A stretch of 8,708 nt of DNA from Pseudonocardiales bacterium (GTDB lineage: Bacteria > Actinomycetota > Actinomycetes > Mycobacteriales > Pseudonocardiaceae), in the NCBI GenBank assembly GCA_025465385.1, contig JAODNG010000242.1, positions 1 to 8,708 of the forward strand, in the 5' to 3' direction. A model generated the notes under the pieces. It saw only the letters and a program-made list of their open reading frames with translations. It was not told the DNA's origin and made no database searches. The position numbers and the translations under genes were made by a program. Shown here in pieces: positions 1-8,149 of the stretch. The first letter of the stretch is position 1. Every line of letters starts with the position of its first letter.

Positions 1-99
1 GGTGCGGACCGGCCAGGGTGCCTCCGCCGTGGTGGTGGGTCCGGTCGCTTCCGAGGGGCCGGTCCCTTCGGCCGGCTTGGTCACTGAGGTTTCGGTCAC
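1..99 (-). CDS. xseA: Exodeoxyribonuclease VII large subunit, N-terminal fragment (runs off window)
   Basis: Only the first 33 codons are present, read on the minus strand from a GTG at 99-97; the rest lies to the left of the window. The peptide starts VTETSVTKPAEG, has a Thr/Pro/Ala-rich leader, and then reaches APWPVRT. The WPVR block is where XseA proteins begin their N-terminal OB-fold. XseA with XseB forms exonuclease VII, which degrades single-stranded DNA in the cytoplasm. The GTG overlaps the TGA of the upstream gene as GTGA, which supports this start and translational coupling; a second in-frame GTG at 84 is an alternative. Neighbouring gene order (lipid-droplet protein gene directly upstream, ispH divergent) matches the Rv1108c-Rv1110 arrangement. 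The call rests on a short peptide plus synteny. Confidence 0.75.
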   Translation of the reverse strand, partial: MTETSVTKPAEGTGPSEATGPTTTAEAPWPVRT

Positions 100-677
100 T
101 GTGATTCTGTTTTTTGGGAGCGGACAGTGGCGATCCGGTTCGATAGCAGGGTGACGAACGCGGGACGGTCCTGGTGGACGTGTTCGTAGTCCAGCATTTC
201 CTCGAGCTGGGGCAGTGACAGCTCCCGAAGCTTGCCGCGCAGTTGGGCTAATGACAGTTCGTCGTAGCCAGTCAGCGCCGGCCCAGTCAGACCGGCATCG
301 GGGCTCGCGGTGCTGGCAGTCGAGCGCGGGGGCGTCAGGGCATGGGCGACGTCGGCCTCGTCGATCTCGCCGTCCCGGGCCGCCGGGATGCTGCCCGGGG
401 TGCGTGCCACCGCAGAGTCGGGTTCAGCAAGCTTGTCGTCCTCGTCGAAGGTGGCCCATGACGGGGTGTCCTCTACCGGACGGAGCAGCGAAAGCACCTC
501 GTCGCCCTTGATCGCCAGCTCGGTGACCCGTTGCTGCACCCGCATCCCGGCCTGCACTGCCCGGCTGGCGGCCGTCACAGGGAGATCGGCGAACTGCTCA
601 GGTAGCTTGCGGGCCTGCTCGACAGCGGTGAGCGCCAGGCCCACGGCGACACGAACCGGCAGGGGTAAGTCGCTCAT
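96..677 (-). CDS. Lipid droplet-associated protein (Rv1109c-like)
   Basis: This encodes 193 aa with no signal peptide and no strong membrane span. Residues 1-62 form amphipathic helices that start MSDLPLPVRVAVGLALTAVE and are rich in Ala, Val, Gln and Arg. Residues 63-130 are a low-complexity acidic, Pro/Thr/Ala-rich linker. Residues 135-187 form a second helical block containing YDELSLAQLRGKLRELSLPQ. This layout and the position beside ispH and xseA match the mycobacterial family annotated as lipid droplet-associated protein (Rv1109c); the name comes from that family and the molecular role is not evident from sequence. The ATG at 677 was chosen because family members begin with this MSDLP-like block. 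An upstream in-frame ATG at 707 would add 10 residues but overlaps a possible -10 element. The stop overlaps the xseA start by 4 bases. Confidence 0.75.
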   Translation of the reverse strand: MSDLPLPVRVAVGLALTAVEQARKLPEQFADLPVTAASRAVQAGMRVQQRVTELAIKGDEVLSLLRPVEDTPSWATFDEDDKLAEPDSAVARTPGSIPAARDGEIDEADVAHALTPPRSTASTASPDAGLTGPALTGYDELSLAQLRGKLRELSLPQLEEMLDYEHVHQDRPAFVTLLSNRIATVRSQKTESQ

Positions 678-705
678 GGTTGTCAAGCCTGCCCCAGCCA
701 CCGGC

Positions 706-711
706 ATTATG
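706..711 (-). promoter_or_regulatory. Candidate -10 element for the lipid-droplet protein/xseA operon
   Basis: Read on the minus strand, the hexamer CATAAT differs from TATAAT by one base and lies 28 bases before the ATG at 677. It would give a short leader of about 20 bases. It sits inside the 11-bp palindrome GGCATTATGCC (703-713), so it could also be part of a regulator site. No convincing -35 is visible. Inference only. Confidence 0.35.
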
Positions 712-762
712 CCTACCCGGGTGTGAGATCGGTTTGCTGTCAGACCTGCTTTGCCACGCCCG

Positions 763-768
763 TAGGGT
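763..768 (+). promoter_or_regulatory. Candidate -10 element for ispH, possibly leaderless
   Basis: TAGGGT fits the mycobacterial TANNNT -10 pattern and ends 7 bases before the ATG at 776. A transcript starting 7-8 bases after a -10 would begin at or very near the A of that ATG, that is, leaderless. The same stretch contains GGGTGG, which could instead be read as a weak ribosome binding site, so the two explanations compete. No clear -35 is seen. Confidence 0.4.
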
Positions 769-775
769 GGACGGC

Positions 776-1714
776 ATGACCAAGCGTGTGCTGCTGGCCA
801 AACCCCGCGGATACTGCGCCGGGGTCGACCGCGCAGTGGTCACGGTAGAGAAGGCCCTCGAGGCGCACGGAGCGCCGGTATACGTGCGCAAGGAAATCGT
901 GCACAACCGGCACGTGGTGGAGACCCTGCAGGGCCGTGGGGTGGTCTTCGTCGACGAGGCCGATGAGGTGCCCGCCGGCGCCGTCGTGGTCTTCTCCGCA
1001 CATGGCGTGTCCCCGGCGGTGCACGCGCAGGCTGCGACCCGTGGCTTGCGCACGATCGACGCCACCTGCCCGCTGGTGACCAAAGTACATCAGGAGGTCA
1101 AGCGGTTCGCCCGTGACGGCTACGACATCTTGCTGATCGGTCACGAGGGTCATGAGGAGGTCGAGGGCACCGCCGGGGAGGCACCCCGGCACGTTCAGCT
1201 CGTCGACGGACCGGACGCGGTGGACTCGGTCACCGTACGAGACTCGTCGCGGGTGGTGTGGCTGTCCCAGACGACGCTGTCAGTCGACGAGACCATGCAG
1301 ACAGTAGCTCGGCTGCGACAACGGTTCCCCGAGTTGACCGATCCGCCCAGCGACGATATCTGCTACGCCACCCAAAACCGGCAAGTGGCCGTGAAGGCGA
1401 TGGCGCCACAGTGCGACCTGGTGCTGGTCGTCGGTTCGCGTAACTCGTCGAACTCGGTGCGGTTGGTCGAAGTGGCGCTGGGCGCCGGTGCGCGGCTGGC
1501 GTACCTGGTGGATTACGCCCGGGAAATCGATCCCGCATGGCTGGACGGGGCAGAGACGGTGGGTGTTACCAGTGGGGCCTCGGTGCCCGAGGTGCTGGTG
1601 CGGGGGGTGCTGGACTTTCTGACCGAGCACGGGTACTCCGACGTCGAAGAGGTCGTCACCGCGGAAGAGAGGCTGGTGTTCTCGCTGCCGCGCGAGCTCA
1701 AGCGCTCGAACTGA
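776..1714 (+). CDS. ispH: 4-hydroxy-3-methylbut-2-enyl diphosphate reductase (IspH/LytB2)
   Basis: IspH is the last step of the MEP pathway: a cytosolic [4Fe-4S] enzyme reducing HMBPP to IPP and DMAPP, precursors of menaquinone, decaprenyl phosphate and carotenoids. The protein is 312 aa, normal for the family (E. coli 316). The three cluster cysteines are present: C14 in PRGYCAGVDRAV, C98 in DATCPLVTKVH and C196 in DDICYATQNR. Substrate-pocket motifs are also present: VHN at 42-44, SAHG at 74-77, GHEGHEEVEGT at 122-132, SQTTLS at 164-169, SRNSSNS at 221-227 and TSGASVPE at 265-272. The ATG at 776 is preferred because the conserved KRVLLAKPRGYC block starts there; GTG at 767 is in frame, and an upstream extension to 680 would overlap the divergent gene's promoter. 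It is convergent with the DUF6542 gene, 8 bases away, with no room for a terminator. Resemblance is to mycobacterial LytB2. Confidence 0.97.
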   Translation: MTKRVLLAKPRGYCAGVDRAVVTVEKALEAHGAPVYVRKEIVHNRHVVETLQGRGVVFVDEADEVPAGAVVVFSAHGVSPAVHAQAATRGLRTIDATCPLVTKVHQEVKRFARDGYDILLIGHEGHEEVEGTAGEAPRHVQLVDGPDAVDSVTVRDSSRVVWLSQTTLSVDETMQTVARLRQRFPELTDPPSDDICYATQNRQVAVKAMAPQCDLVLVVGSRNSSNSVRLVEVALGAGARLAYLVDYAREIDPAWLDGAETVGVTSGASVPEVLVRGVLDFLTEHGYSDVEEVVTAEERLVFSLPRELKRSN

Positions 1715-1722
1715 GGATCCGC

Positions 1723-2187
1723 TCAGAGATCATGACGCGAGGTCGGGCGTCGTTGGGTGATCAGTCGCAGGATGCCGATGGCTACGGTGAACCCGGTGGT
1801 GATCGCCATGGCGGGGAAGCCGTTGATCAACGGAGTGCCGACCGCCAGCGCGGTGGCGACCATGCTTCCGCCGGTGGGATACGAGCCGATGGCCAGGATA
1901 ACGCCCGGCACTGTCACCGCGAGGATCAGCGGTGGCTGCACCATCGGGCCGAACAGACCCTTGCGCTGCACTACCACCACGGCAAGCAGGCAACCGAGGA
2001 AATAGCAGACCTCGAACACCATGCCCAGCCGGTTGAGCCGTTCCATATCCGCGAACGCGCCGATCGCGGCGAGTCCGAGGGCGCAGAAGGCCGCCGCCCA
2101 CCACGGGATCCCGACGCGATCGGGCAGCAAAGCGCGCTCGTCCCAAGACCTGCGCTGGGCGGTGCTGCGGGTTCGGGTCCCCGTCAC
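1723..2187 (-). CDS. Small four-span membrane protein, DUF6542 family (Rv1111c-like)
   Basis: This encodes 154 aa of unknown function. A basic, hydrophilic N-terminus (residues 1-24) precedes four likely membrane segments at about 27-46, 57-74, 86-103 and 123-144, and an Arg-rich tail. The segment GLFGPMVQPPLIL (77-89) between spans two and three resembles the most conserved part of the actinobacterial DUF6542 domain, and the position next to ispH is the same as Rv1111c. The start is the GTG at 2187 because it overlaps the rmuC stop as GTGA, indicating translational coupling; a longer reading frame from 2250 would sit deep inside rmuC. Co-transcription with rmuC is likely, but I see nothing that explains a shared function. 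The family name is from recall, not a search. Confidence 0.75.
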   Translation of the reverse strand: MTGTRTRSTAQRRSWDERALLPDRVGIPWWAAAFCALGLAAIGAFADMERLNRLGMVFEVCYFLGCLLAVVVVQRKGLFGPMVQPPLILAVTVPGVILAIGSYPTGGSMVATALAVGTPLINGFPAMAITTGFTVAIGILRLITQRRPTSRHDL

Positions 2188-3812
2188 TCGTTCACAGTAG
2201 ACCGCCGCTGGTCGTCGCCCCGCGTCTGGTGCAGCGTCTCGTTGACCCACATCCAGCTCTCACCTGTGTGGTCGGGATCCACCTCGTGGCCCGAGTGCGC
2301 GTCGCCCCGGCCGTCCGGTGCGCGTTGTCCAGGCTCCAATGCGACGAGCGAGTCCGTCGCCGACGCGACGAGTTCCACCGCTTGCACAATGCGGGGACTG
2401 CGCTCCACTTGCTCGGGCGCATCGAGCGGTTCGGTGACCACACCGAGCTCACCGAAGCGGCGGGCAGTGACCAGCACTCGCGACTCCAGCGACGTCACCG
2501 TGCGGTTGTAGGCCTCCACCGCGCCACCGAGTTGCTTGCCCAGCCGTGCCACGTGGCCGCCCATCGTGGCTAGCCGGGAATGCAGCTCGCGGCCCAGTTC
2601 ATGCACCCGCGCGGCGTTGCGCGCCAGCGACTCCTGCCGCCAGGTGTAGGCCACTGTCCGCAGCAGCGCGATCAGGGTGGTCGGGGTAGCGATCACGACG
2701 TTGCGCTCGAAGGCGTGCTCGAGCAACGCCGGATCGGACTGCAGCGCCGCCTCGAGGAACGGATCGCCCGGGACGAACAACACCACGAACTCCGGGGTGG
2801 CTTCGAACCGTTGCCAGTACGACTTGTGTGCCAGCGAATCGACATGCGCGCGCAGGTGCCGTGCGTGCGCGGCAAGCCGATCGGCGCGGCGGTCCGGGTC
2901 GGTGGCCTCGACGGCCTCCAGGTAAGCCCCGAAGGGCACCTTGGCGTCCAGCACGATGACCTTGCCACCGGCCAGGCGCACCACCAGATCAGGCCGGACC
3001 AAGGCATCGTCGTCGCCGGTGGCGTCAGTGGCGGTGACCTGCCGGGAGAAGTCGCAGTGTTCGACCATGCCGGCCAGCTCCACGATCCGCTCCAGTTGCA
3101 GCTCGCCCCACCGGCCGCGGACCTGCGGGGCGCGCAGCGCGGTGACCAGCTGCCGGGTCTCGCTTTGGAGCTGCTCGGAGGTCCGGTGCATCGCCCCCAC
3201 TTGCTCGCGCAGACCCGCGTAGGCGGCTTCGCGCTCCTTTTCCACCGTGCGGAGTTGACCGTCGAGCCGGTGCAGGCTCTGGGTTACCGGGTCCAGCAGC
3301 GCCGCGATGGCCTGCTGACGCTGCGTGGCGTCACCGTCCGACTTGGCCGACATGGCTGCTGTCACCTTGGCGAACTGTGCCTCGGCGAGTTGTACGAATG
3401 CCTCGTTGTTGCGCGACAGCGCCTCAGCAGACAATGCCTGAAAGCTGTCTTTGAGCTCGGCTTCGCGGTGGGTGAGCACCCGTTCCCGGTCGGCTGCGGC
3501 GGTCCGCTCGGCTTCGAGGGAAGCACGCAGCCCGGCCAGCTCAGCCCGCGCCGCAGCCGCCCGCTCACCGGCTTCCTCGGCGCGCTGGTTGCACTGCTGG
3601 GCGCGGGCCGTTTCGACGTCCCTAGCCGCGGCGGCACTTTCGCCCTGCCTGCGGGCCTCGACGAGCTCGGCCGCAAGGGCGGCTCTGGCGGCGTCCGCCG
3701 TCCGACCGGCTTCGGCCGCCGCGACCCGGTGCAGCGCGGCGGCCACCAGCCAGCCGACAAGAGCGCCGACCGCGAGCCCGACGAGCAAGGCGAGCAACAC
3801 TGCGTAATCCAT
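2184..3812 (-). CDS. rmuC: DNA recombination protein RmuC homologue
   Basis: This encodes 542 aa. RmuC proteins limit recombination at inverted repeats and carry a PD-(D/E)XK-like nuclease fold; the biochemical activity is poorly defined. The N-terminus has one membrane anchor (about residues 4-30). A long Ala/Glu/Arg-rich coiled coil follows (about 35-220). The RmuC domain spans about 225-465: RGRWGELQLERIVELAGM at 232-249, RPDLVVRL at 273-280, VIVLDAKVPF at 285-294, TPEFVVLFVPGDPF at 339-352 and IATPTTLIALLRTVAYTWRQ at 374-393. D275, D289 and K291 are candidate active-site residues by analogy with PD-(D/E)XK folds. The last 70 residues are a hydrophilic, acidic tail beyond the usual domain. 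The ATG at 3812 leads straight into the membrane anchor, so it is a good start. It overlaps the DUF6542 gene by 4 bases and is divergent from ychF. A long opposite-strand open frame over it is a GC-rich shadow. Confidence 0.93.
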   Translation of the reverse strand: MDYAVLLALLVGLAVGALVGWLVAAALHRVAAAEAGRTADAARAALAAELVEARRQGESAAAARDVETARAQQCNQRAEEAGERAAAARAELAGLRASLEAERTAAADRERVLTHREAELKDSFQALSAEALSRNNEAFVQLAEAQFAKVTAAMSAKSDGDATQRQQAIAALLDPVTQSLHRLDGQLRTVEKEREAAYAGLREQVGAMHRTSEQLQSETRQLVTALRAPQVRGRWGELQLERIVELAGMVEHCDFSRQVTATDATGDDDALVRPDLVVRLAGGKVIVLDAKVPFGAYLEAVEATDPDRRADRLAAHARHLRAHVDSLAHKSYWQRFEATPEFVVLFVPGDPFLEAALQSDPALLEHAFERNVVIATPTTLIALLRTVAYTWRQESLARNAARVHELGRELHSRLATMGGHVARLGKQLGGAVEAYNRTVTSLESRVLVTARRFGELGVVTEPLDAPEQVERSPRIVQAVELVASATDSLVALEPGQRAPDGRGDAHSGHEVDPDHTGESWMWVNETLHQTRGDDQRRSTVNE

Positions 3813-3835
3813 ACGTCACAGACTGCAGTACCCCC

Positions 3836-3848
3836 CCGACAGTGTCGG
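3836..3848. repeat. Perfect 13-bp palindrome upstream of rmuC
   Basis: CCGACA-G-TGTCGG is a perfect 6-bp inverted repeat with a single central base, 24 bases before the rmuC ATG and next to a run of seven C (3831-3837). It sits about where the -35 region of an rmuC promoter would be, and about 150 bases before ychF. It could be an operator. It does not match the mycobacterial LexA box (TCGAAC-N4-GTTCGA). A 13-bp palindrome can also arise by chance in GC-rich DNA. Confidence 0.35.
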
Positions 3849-3985
3849 CGAGGCGCGCCGCCCGTAGGGCGTTGTGCGGCTCCCAGCGCATCACCCGGGC
3901 TCAGCGGGGTGAAGCAGCGCTCGATAGTCCCGCTCAGCCCGCTCGATGCAGGTAGCCGTGCGGAGATCGCTCGGGAAGGTTCGCC

Positions 3986-3991
3986 TAGACT
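3986..3991 (+). promoter_or_regulatory. Candidate -10 element for ychF, possibly leaderless
   Basis: TAGACT matches TANNNT and ends 9 bases before the GTG at 4001. The bases between (TGACGTCTC) contain no purine-rich Shine-Dalgarno, so a leaderless transcript starting at or close to the GTG is plausible. The 188-base gap shared with rmuC must hold both divergent promoters; apart from this hexamer and the palindrome at 3836-3848, nothing else stands out in it. Confidence 0.45.
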
Positions 3992-4000
3992 TGACGTCTC

Positions 4001-5101
<1,101 letters not shown>

Positions 5102-5104
5102 CTG

Positions 5105-5263
5105 CGCCCTGGGTGCGGTGCTGGAAGGGTTTTGGCGAAGTTCTGGCTGTCGATGCTCACCGAGCTGAGCAACCGGGGACCGCGCGACATCCTGATCTGC
5201 TGCCGCGACGGGCTGTCCGGGCTCCTGGAGGCGATCACGACGGCCTTCCCTTCCCCTCCCTAG
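5105..5263 (+). pseudogene. IS256 (Mutator) family transposase remnant
   Basis: From 5135 one frame reads AKFWLSMLTELSNRGP, then RDILICCRDGLSGLLEAITT, then AFP, and stops at TAG 5261-5263. This is the IS256-family segment around the second catalytic Asp: FW..vL.eL..RG..D.L...DGL.G..eAI...FP, with the DGL at about 5210-5218. The expected continuation (vQ.C..H..R) is missing, because after AFP the frame reads SPP and stops. Upstream similarity fades between 5105 and 5134, where a frame resembling the preceding LG..G..EG stretch can be partly traced. Only about 45 of the usual ~400 residues remain, so it cannot be functional. Terminal inverted repeats were not found. It abuts the ychF stop codon. 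Confidence 0.8.
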
Positions 5264-5299
5264 AGGCACTGAAAAACACGTTTGCTGACGCGCCATAAC

Positions 5300-5975
5300 C
5301 GCCGATCGGGCTGGCCGGGCAATCCAACATCGCTGGCATCTGGTAACGCACCACCCCCGACCGCTTCGGCGGCGGTGCGCGCGGTGCTAGATGACCCGAG
5401 CCGGCGCCGCAAGACCCGGGGTGTGCGCTTGGTGCTGGGTGGATTGGCGCGCTGCCACTGCGGCGCCCCGGCTCACGGCACTCGGAACTCCCGGAGAGCG
5501 CCCGGCTACCGCTGCCGGCAGATAGCCAGTACCCGGATGGAACCGGCACCCGACGGCATGTGTGCCGCCTCGCTGGTCCGGTGACGACTATATGAGTGCA
5601 GTCATCGTCGAATGACTGTCCTGGCCCGACGCGGTGGACGTGCTCATCGACCACGATCGGCCCGACGTGGACGCGTTGCGTGACCAGGCGCAGGTGCTGC
5701 GGGCCCGACTGGAGGAGATCGCCCGCGAGTTCACCGACGATCCCGCCATGCCCGTAACCATGGTCCGCACCATGACCGAGCGCGCGCAGGCCAAGCTCGG
5801 CGACATCGAGCCCAGCTGGGCGGCCTGATTGGTGCTGACGATGTGCGCGCTGTGTGGGAAGGGCTCGACGTCGACCGGCGCCGGGCCGTGATCGACGCGT
5901 CGATGAGCATCACCCTCCATTTCCACCCAGCAGGGGCGTACAAACCCATGCGTCGGGGGACGGTTGCCGATGTGT
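5300..5975 (+). pseudogene. Large serine recombinase, C-terminal remnant, multiply frameshifted
   Basis: Similarity can be followed across three frames. The first reads AVRAVLDDPSRRRKTRGVR and LGGLARCHCGAPAHGTRNS, the zinc-beta-ribbon start with CxC (5373-5490), then GYRC (to about 5520). A shift leads to RHVCRLAGPV (5554-5583). A second shift leads to DDYMSAVIVE, an in-frame TGA at 5613-5615, then LSWPDAVDVLIDHDRPDVDA and a coiled-coil stretch to the TGA at 5826-5828. A third shift leads to IGADDVRAVWEGLDVDRRR and AVIDASMSITL, typical of the C-terminal end of these integrases (to about 5975). The N-terminal resolvase catalytic domain is absent. This is the family of phage- and element-borne large serine integrases. 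Short open frames inside it (for example 5634-5828) are pieces of this gene, not genes of their own. The left boundary is approximate. Confidence 0.85.
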
Positions 5976-5976
5976 C

Positions 5977-6001
5977 ATGTTCGGGATGCTCTACCGAACA
6001 T
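5977..6001. repeat. 25-bp inverted repeat upstream of kup (operator or hairpin)
   Basis: ATGTTCGG (5977-5984) and CCGAACAT (5994-6001) are perfect 8-bp arms around a 9-base spacer, about 100 bases before the kup start. The right arm is followed by TTTC. It could be a dimeric repressor site, an RNA hairpin acting as a weak terminator for the recombinase remnant, or part of a lost element end. It does not match the mycobacterial LexA box. The 99 bases from 6002 to 6100 hold no other signal I can support beyond the weak hexamer before kup. Confidence 0.45.
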
Positions 6002-6088
6002 TTCTGGTCGGCTCGGCCTGGATCAGCGCGGGCCGAACTGTGGTAATCCAGCCGAGGTTCCCGTCCGTCCCGGCGCGGCCAACGGGTG

Positions 6089-6094
6089 CAGACT
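6089..6094 (+). promoter_or_regulatory. Weak -10-like hexamer before kup
   Basis: CAGACT keeps the two most conserved -10 positions (A2 and T6) and ends 6 bases before the GTG at 6101. The intervening GGCTAG is not a good Shine-Dalgarno at that distance, so a leaderless start is possible. The first base is not T and no -35 is evident, so this is tentative. Confidence 0.25.
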
Positions 6095-6100
6095 GGCTAG

Positions 6101-8068
6101 GTGACCGATGGCCAGGCCACCGACCGCGCGGCGGAGCTAGCACCCGAGCCGGCTGTGGCGGGCCGCAATCCCCACCATCCGGCTGCCCACAGCGGCGGCC
6201 TGTTCGGGCTCGCCCTCGGCGCGCTCGGTATCGTTTTCGGTGACATCGGTACCAGCCCGCTCTATGCGGTGCAGACGGTGTTCTCGATCGACAACCACGC
6301 GGTCAGCCCGACGCCGGGCGACGTGTACGGGGTCGTCTCGCTGATCTTCTGGTCGGTTACGCTGATCGTGACGGTCAAGTACGTGTCCTTCATCCTGCGG
6401 GCTGACAACGACGGTGAGGGCGGCGTCATGGCGCTCGCCGCGCTGGTCCGCGGCGTGTCCGGTTCCTCGGCCCGGCTCGCCTCGATCGCGCTGGCTCTTG
6501 GCGTGCTGGGCGCGTCGCTGTTCTACGGCGACTCGTTGATCACGCCGGCCATCTCGGTGCTGTCGGCGGTGGAGGGCCTGGAGGTCGCCCGGCCCGAGCT
6601 CGCTCAGGTGGTGCTGCCGATCGGGATCGCGATCCTGACGCTGCTGTTCGTGGTGCAGCGCTGGGGAACCCACCAGGTCGGGCGGCTGTTCGGGCCGGTG
6701 ATGGTGCTGTGGTTCGGGACGCTCGCCGTCCTCGGTGTGCCGCACATCGCCGCGCGCCCCAGCGTGCTGCTCGGGTTGTCGCCGACCTACGCCGTGTCGT
6801 TCTTCGCCGTCCACCCGCTGACCGCGTTCCTGGCAATGGGCGCGGTGGTGCTGGCGATCACCGGCGCCGAGGCCCTCTACGCCGACGTGGGCCACTTCGG
6901 GCGGCGCCCGATCCGGGTGGCGTGGTTCGTTCTGGCCTTCCCCGCGCTGACACTCAACTACCTGGGGCAGGCGGCGCTGATCCTGACCGACCCCCATGCC
7001 GTCGACAACCCCTTCTACCGGCTCGCCCCGGGCTGGGCGCAGCTGCCGCTGGTGGTGCTGGCCACCTGCGCCACGGTGATCGCCTCGCAGGCGGTGATCT
7101 CCGGGGCGTTCTCGGTGTCGCGCCAGGCCGTCCGGCTCGGGTACCTGCCGCCCCTGACCGTCCGGCACACCTCCACCCAGGAGAGCGGCCAGATCTACGT
7201 GCCGGCGGTGAACTGGCTGCTGTTCGGCGGCGTGCTCGTGCTGATGGTGGTCTTCCGCTCCTCGGGCCGCCTGGCCACCGCCTACGGGCTGGCGGTCACC
7301 GGGACTCTGCTGCTGACCACCACGCTGTTTCTCATCTACGCCACCAACGCGTGGCACTGGGCGCGGTGGAAGCTGGTGCTGGTCGCCGTCGTGTTCGGCG
7401 GCGTCGAGCTGACCTTCCTCGCCGCCAACCTGACCAAGATCATCCACGGTGGCTGGCTGCCACTGCTCGTCGCCGCGGTGGTGGCCACGGTGATGACCAC
7501 CTGGCAGCGGGGCCGTCGGATCGTGACCGCCCGCCGCGTCGAGGTGGAGGGGTCGCTTCCGGACTTCGTGGAGAAGCTGAACGCCGACGGCATCCCCCGG
7601 GTGCCTGGCACCGCCGTGTTCCCCCACCCCACCAAGGAGACCGCGCCACTCGCGCTGCGGGCCAACGTCGAGTTCAATCACGTGCTGCACGAGCGGGTCG
7701 TGATCGTAAGCGTGCGGTCGGAGAACGTGCCACACGTCCCACCGGGCGATCGGGTGACCATAGACCAGCTCGGCCACACCGCGGACGGCATCGTGCACCT
7801 GCTCGCCCGGCTCGGCTTCCAGGACGACCAGCACATCCCCGACCTGCTGCGTGAGTCCCGCGGCCTATGCGAAGAACTCGAATTCGACGCGGACACCGTG
7901 TTGTACTTCCTGTCCCACATCATCATCGAACGCGGCCCCCAGCCGGGCATGAGCACCTGGCGCAAGCGACTGTTCATCGCCCTCTCCCACAACGCGGCCA
8001 CCCCGGCCACCTACTTCAAACTGCCCCTCGACCGCACGGTTGTGATGGGCTCGCGCATCGAACTTTGA
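6101..8068 (+). CDS. kup: Kup-family potassium:proton symporter
   Basis: This encodes 655 aa from GTG (E. coli Kup 622). Kup proteins are inner-membrane low-affinity K+ uptake systems driven by the proton gradient, useful in acidic or hyperosmotic conditions. After a hydrophilic leader (1-32) the signature GIVFGDIGTSPLYA covers 43-56, with D48 in the position linked to proton coupling. NDGEGGVMAL is at 103-112, FYGDSLITPAISVLSAVEGL at 141-160 and TGAEALYADVGHFG at 254-267. About twelve membrane spans can be placed between residues 34 and 466, followed by a soluble C-terminal domain (about 470-655) ending in RTVVMGSRIEL, so the gene looks full length and intact. The start is the GTG at 6101, the first in-frame start ahead of the conserved region. 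Third positions are almost all G or C, more extreme than in ispH or ychF. It is flanked by recombinase genes and remnants on both sides, suggesting it arrived or was moved with them. Confidence 0.96.
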   Translation: MTDGQATDRAAELAPEPAVAGRNPHHPAAHSGGLFGLALGALGIVFGDIGTSPLYAVQTVFSIDNHAVSPTPGDVYGVVSLIFWSVTLIVTVKYVSFILRADNDGEGGVMALAALVRGVSGSSARLASIALALGVLGASLFYGDSLITPAISVLSAVEGLEVARPELAQVVLPIGIAILTLLFVVQRWGTHQVGRLFGPVMVLWFGTLAVLGVPHIAARPSVLLGLSPTYAVSFFAVHPLTAFLAMGAVVLAITGAEALYADVGHFGRRPIRVAWFVLAFPALTLNYLGQAALILTDPHAVDNPFYRLAPGWAQLPLVVLATCATVIASQAVISGAFSVSRQAVRLGYLPPLTVRHTSTQESGQIYVPAVNWLLFGGVLVLMVVFRSSGRLATAYGLAVTGTLLLTTTLFLIYATNAWHWARWKLVLVAVVFGGVELTFLAANLTKIIHGGWLPLLVAAVVATVMTTWQRGRRIVTARRVEVEGSLPDFVEKLNADGIPRVPGTAVFPHPTKETAPLALRANVEFNHVLHERVVIVSVRSENVPHVPPGDRVTIDQLGHTADGIVHLLARLGFQDDQHIPDLLRESRGLCEELEFDADTVLYFLSHIIIERGPQPGMSTWRKRLFIALSHNAATPATYFKLPLDRTVVMGSRIEL

Positions 8069-8149
8069 TCGAGCTGTAAGGGCTGTCTAGCGCGGAGCGT
8101 CGCCAAGTGACCAGCAGCGGGCGGCCCGGCCGGCCCCCAATCGGACACC

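Noticed and set aside
1537..2511. 324-aa open frame on the plus strand
   Set aside because: It overlaps the end of ispH and lies opposite the DUF6542 and rmuC genes. Composition is Arg/Gly/Ala-rich with no domain, typical of antisense shadows in GC-rich DNA.
5583..5609. Possible hairpin GACGA...TCGTC
   Set aside because: Only 5-bp arms, explained by coding for DDY and VIVE in the recombinase remnant.
5634..5828. 64-aa plus-strand open frame that could be called a small hypothetical gene
   Set aside because: Its sequence is the coiled-coil stretch of the serine recombinase remnant, continuous with similarity on both sides across stops and shifts.
5102..6100. vapBC-type toxin-antitoxin genes expected after ychF by comparison with M. 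tuberculosis
   Set aside because: No frame in this stretch shows a PIN-domain toxin or antitoxin pattern; only transposase and recombinase remnants are visible.
6137..7834. 565-aa open frame on the minus strand opposite kup
   Set aside because: It is His/Gln/Arg-rich low-complexity translation opposite a full-length Kup. It arises from the extreme third-position GC of kup.
8121..8138. GC-rich self-complementary run after kup as a terminator
   Set aside because: It contains GGCCGGCC-type self-complementarity but no stable stem with a defined loop and no T-run, so an intrinsic terminator cannot be supported.
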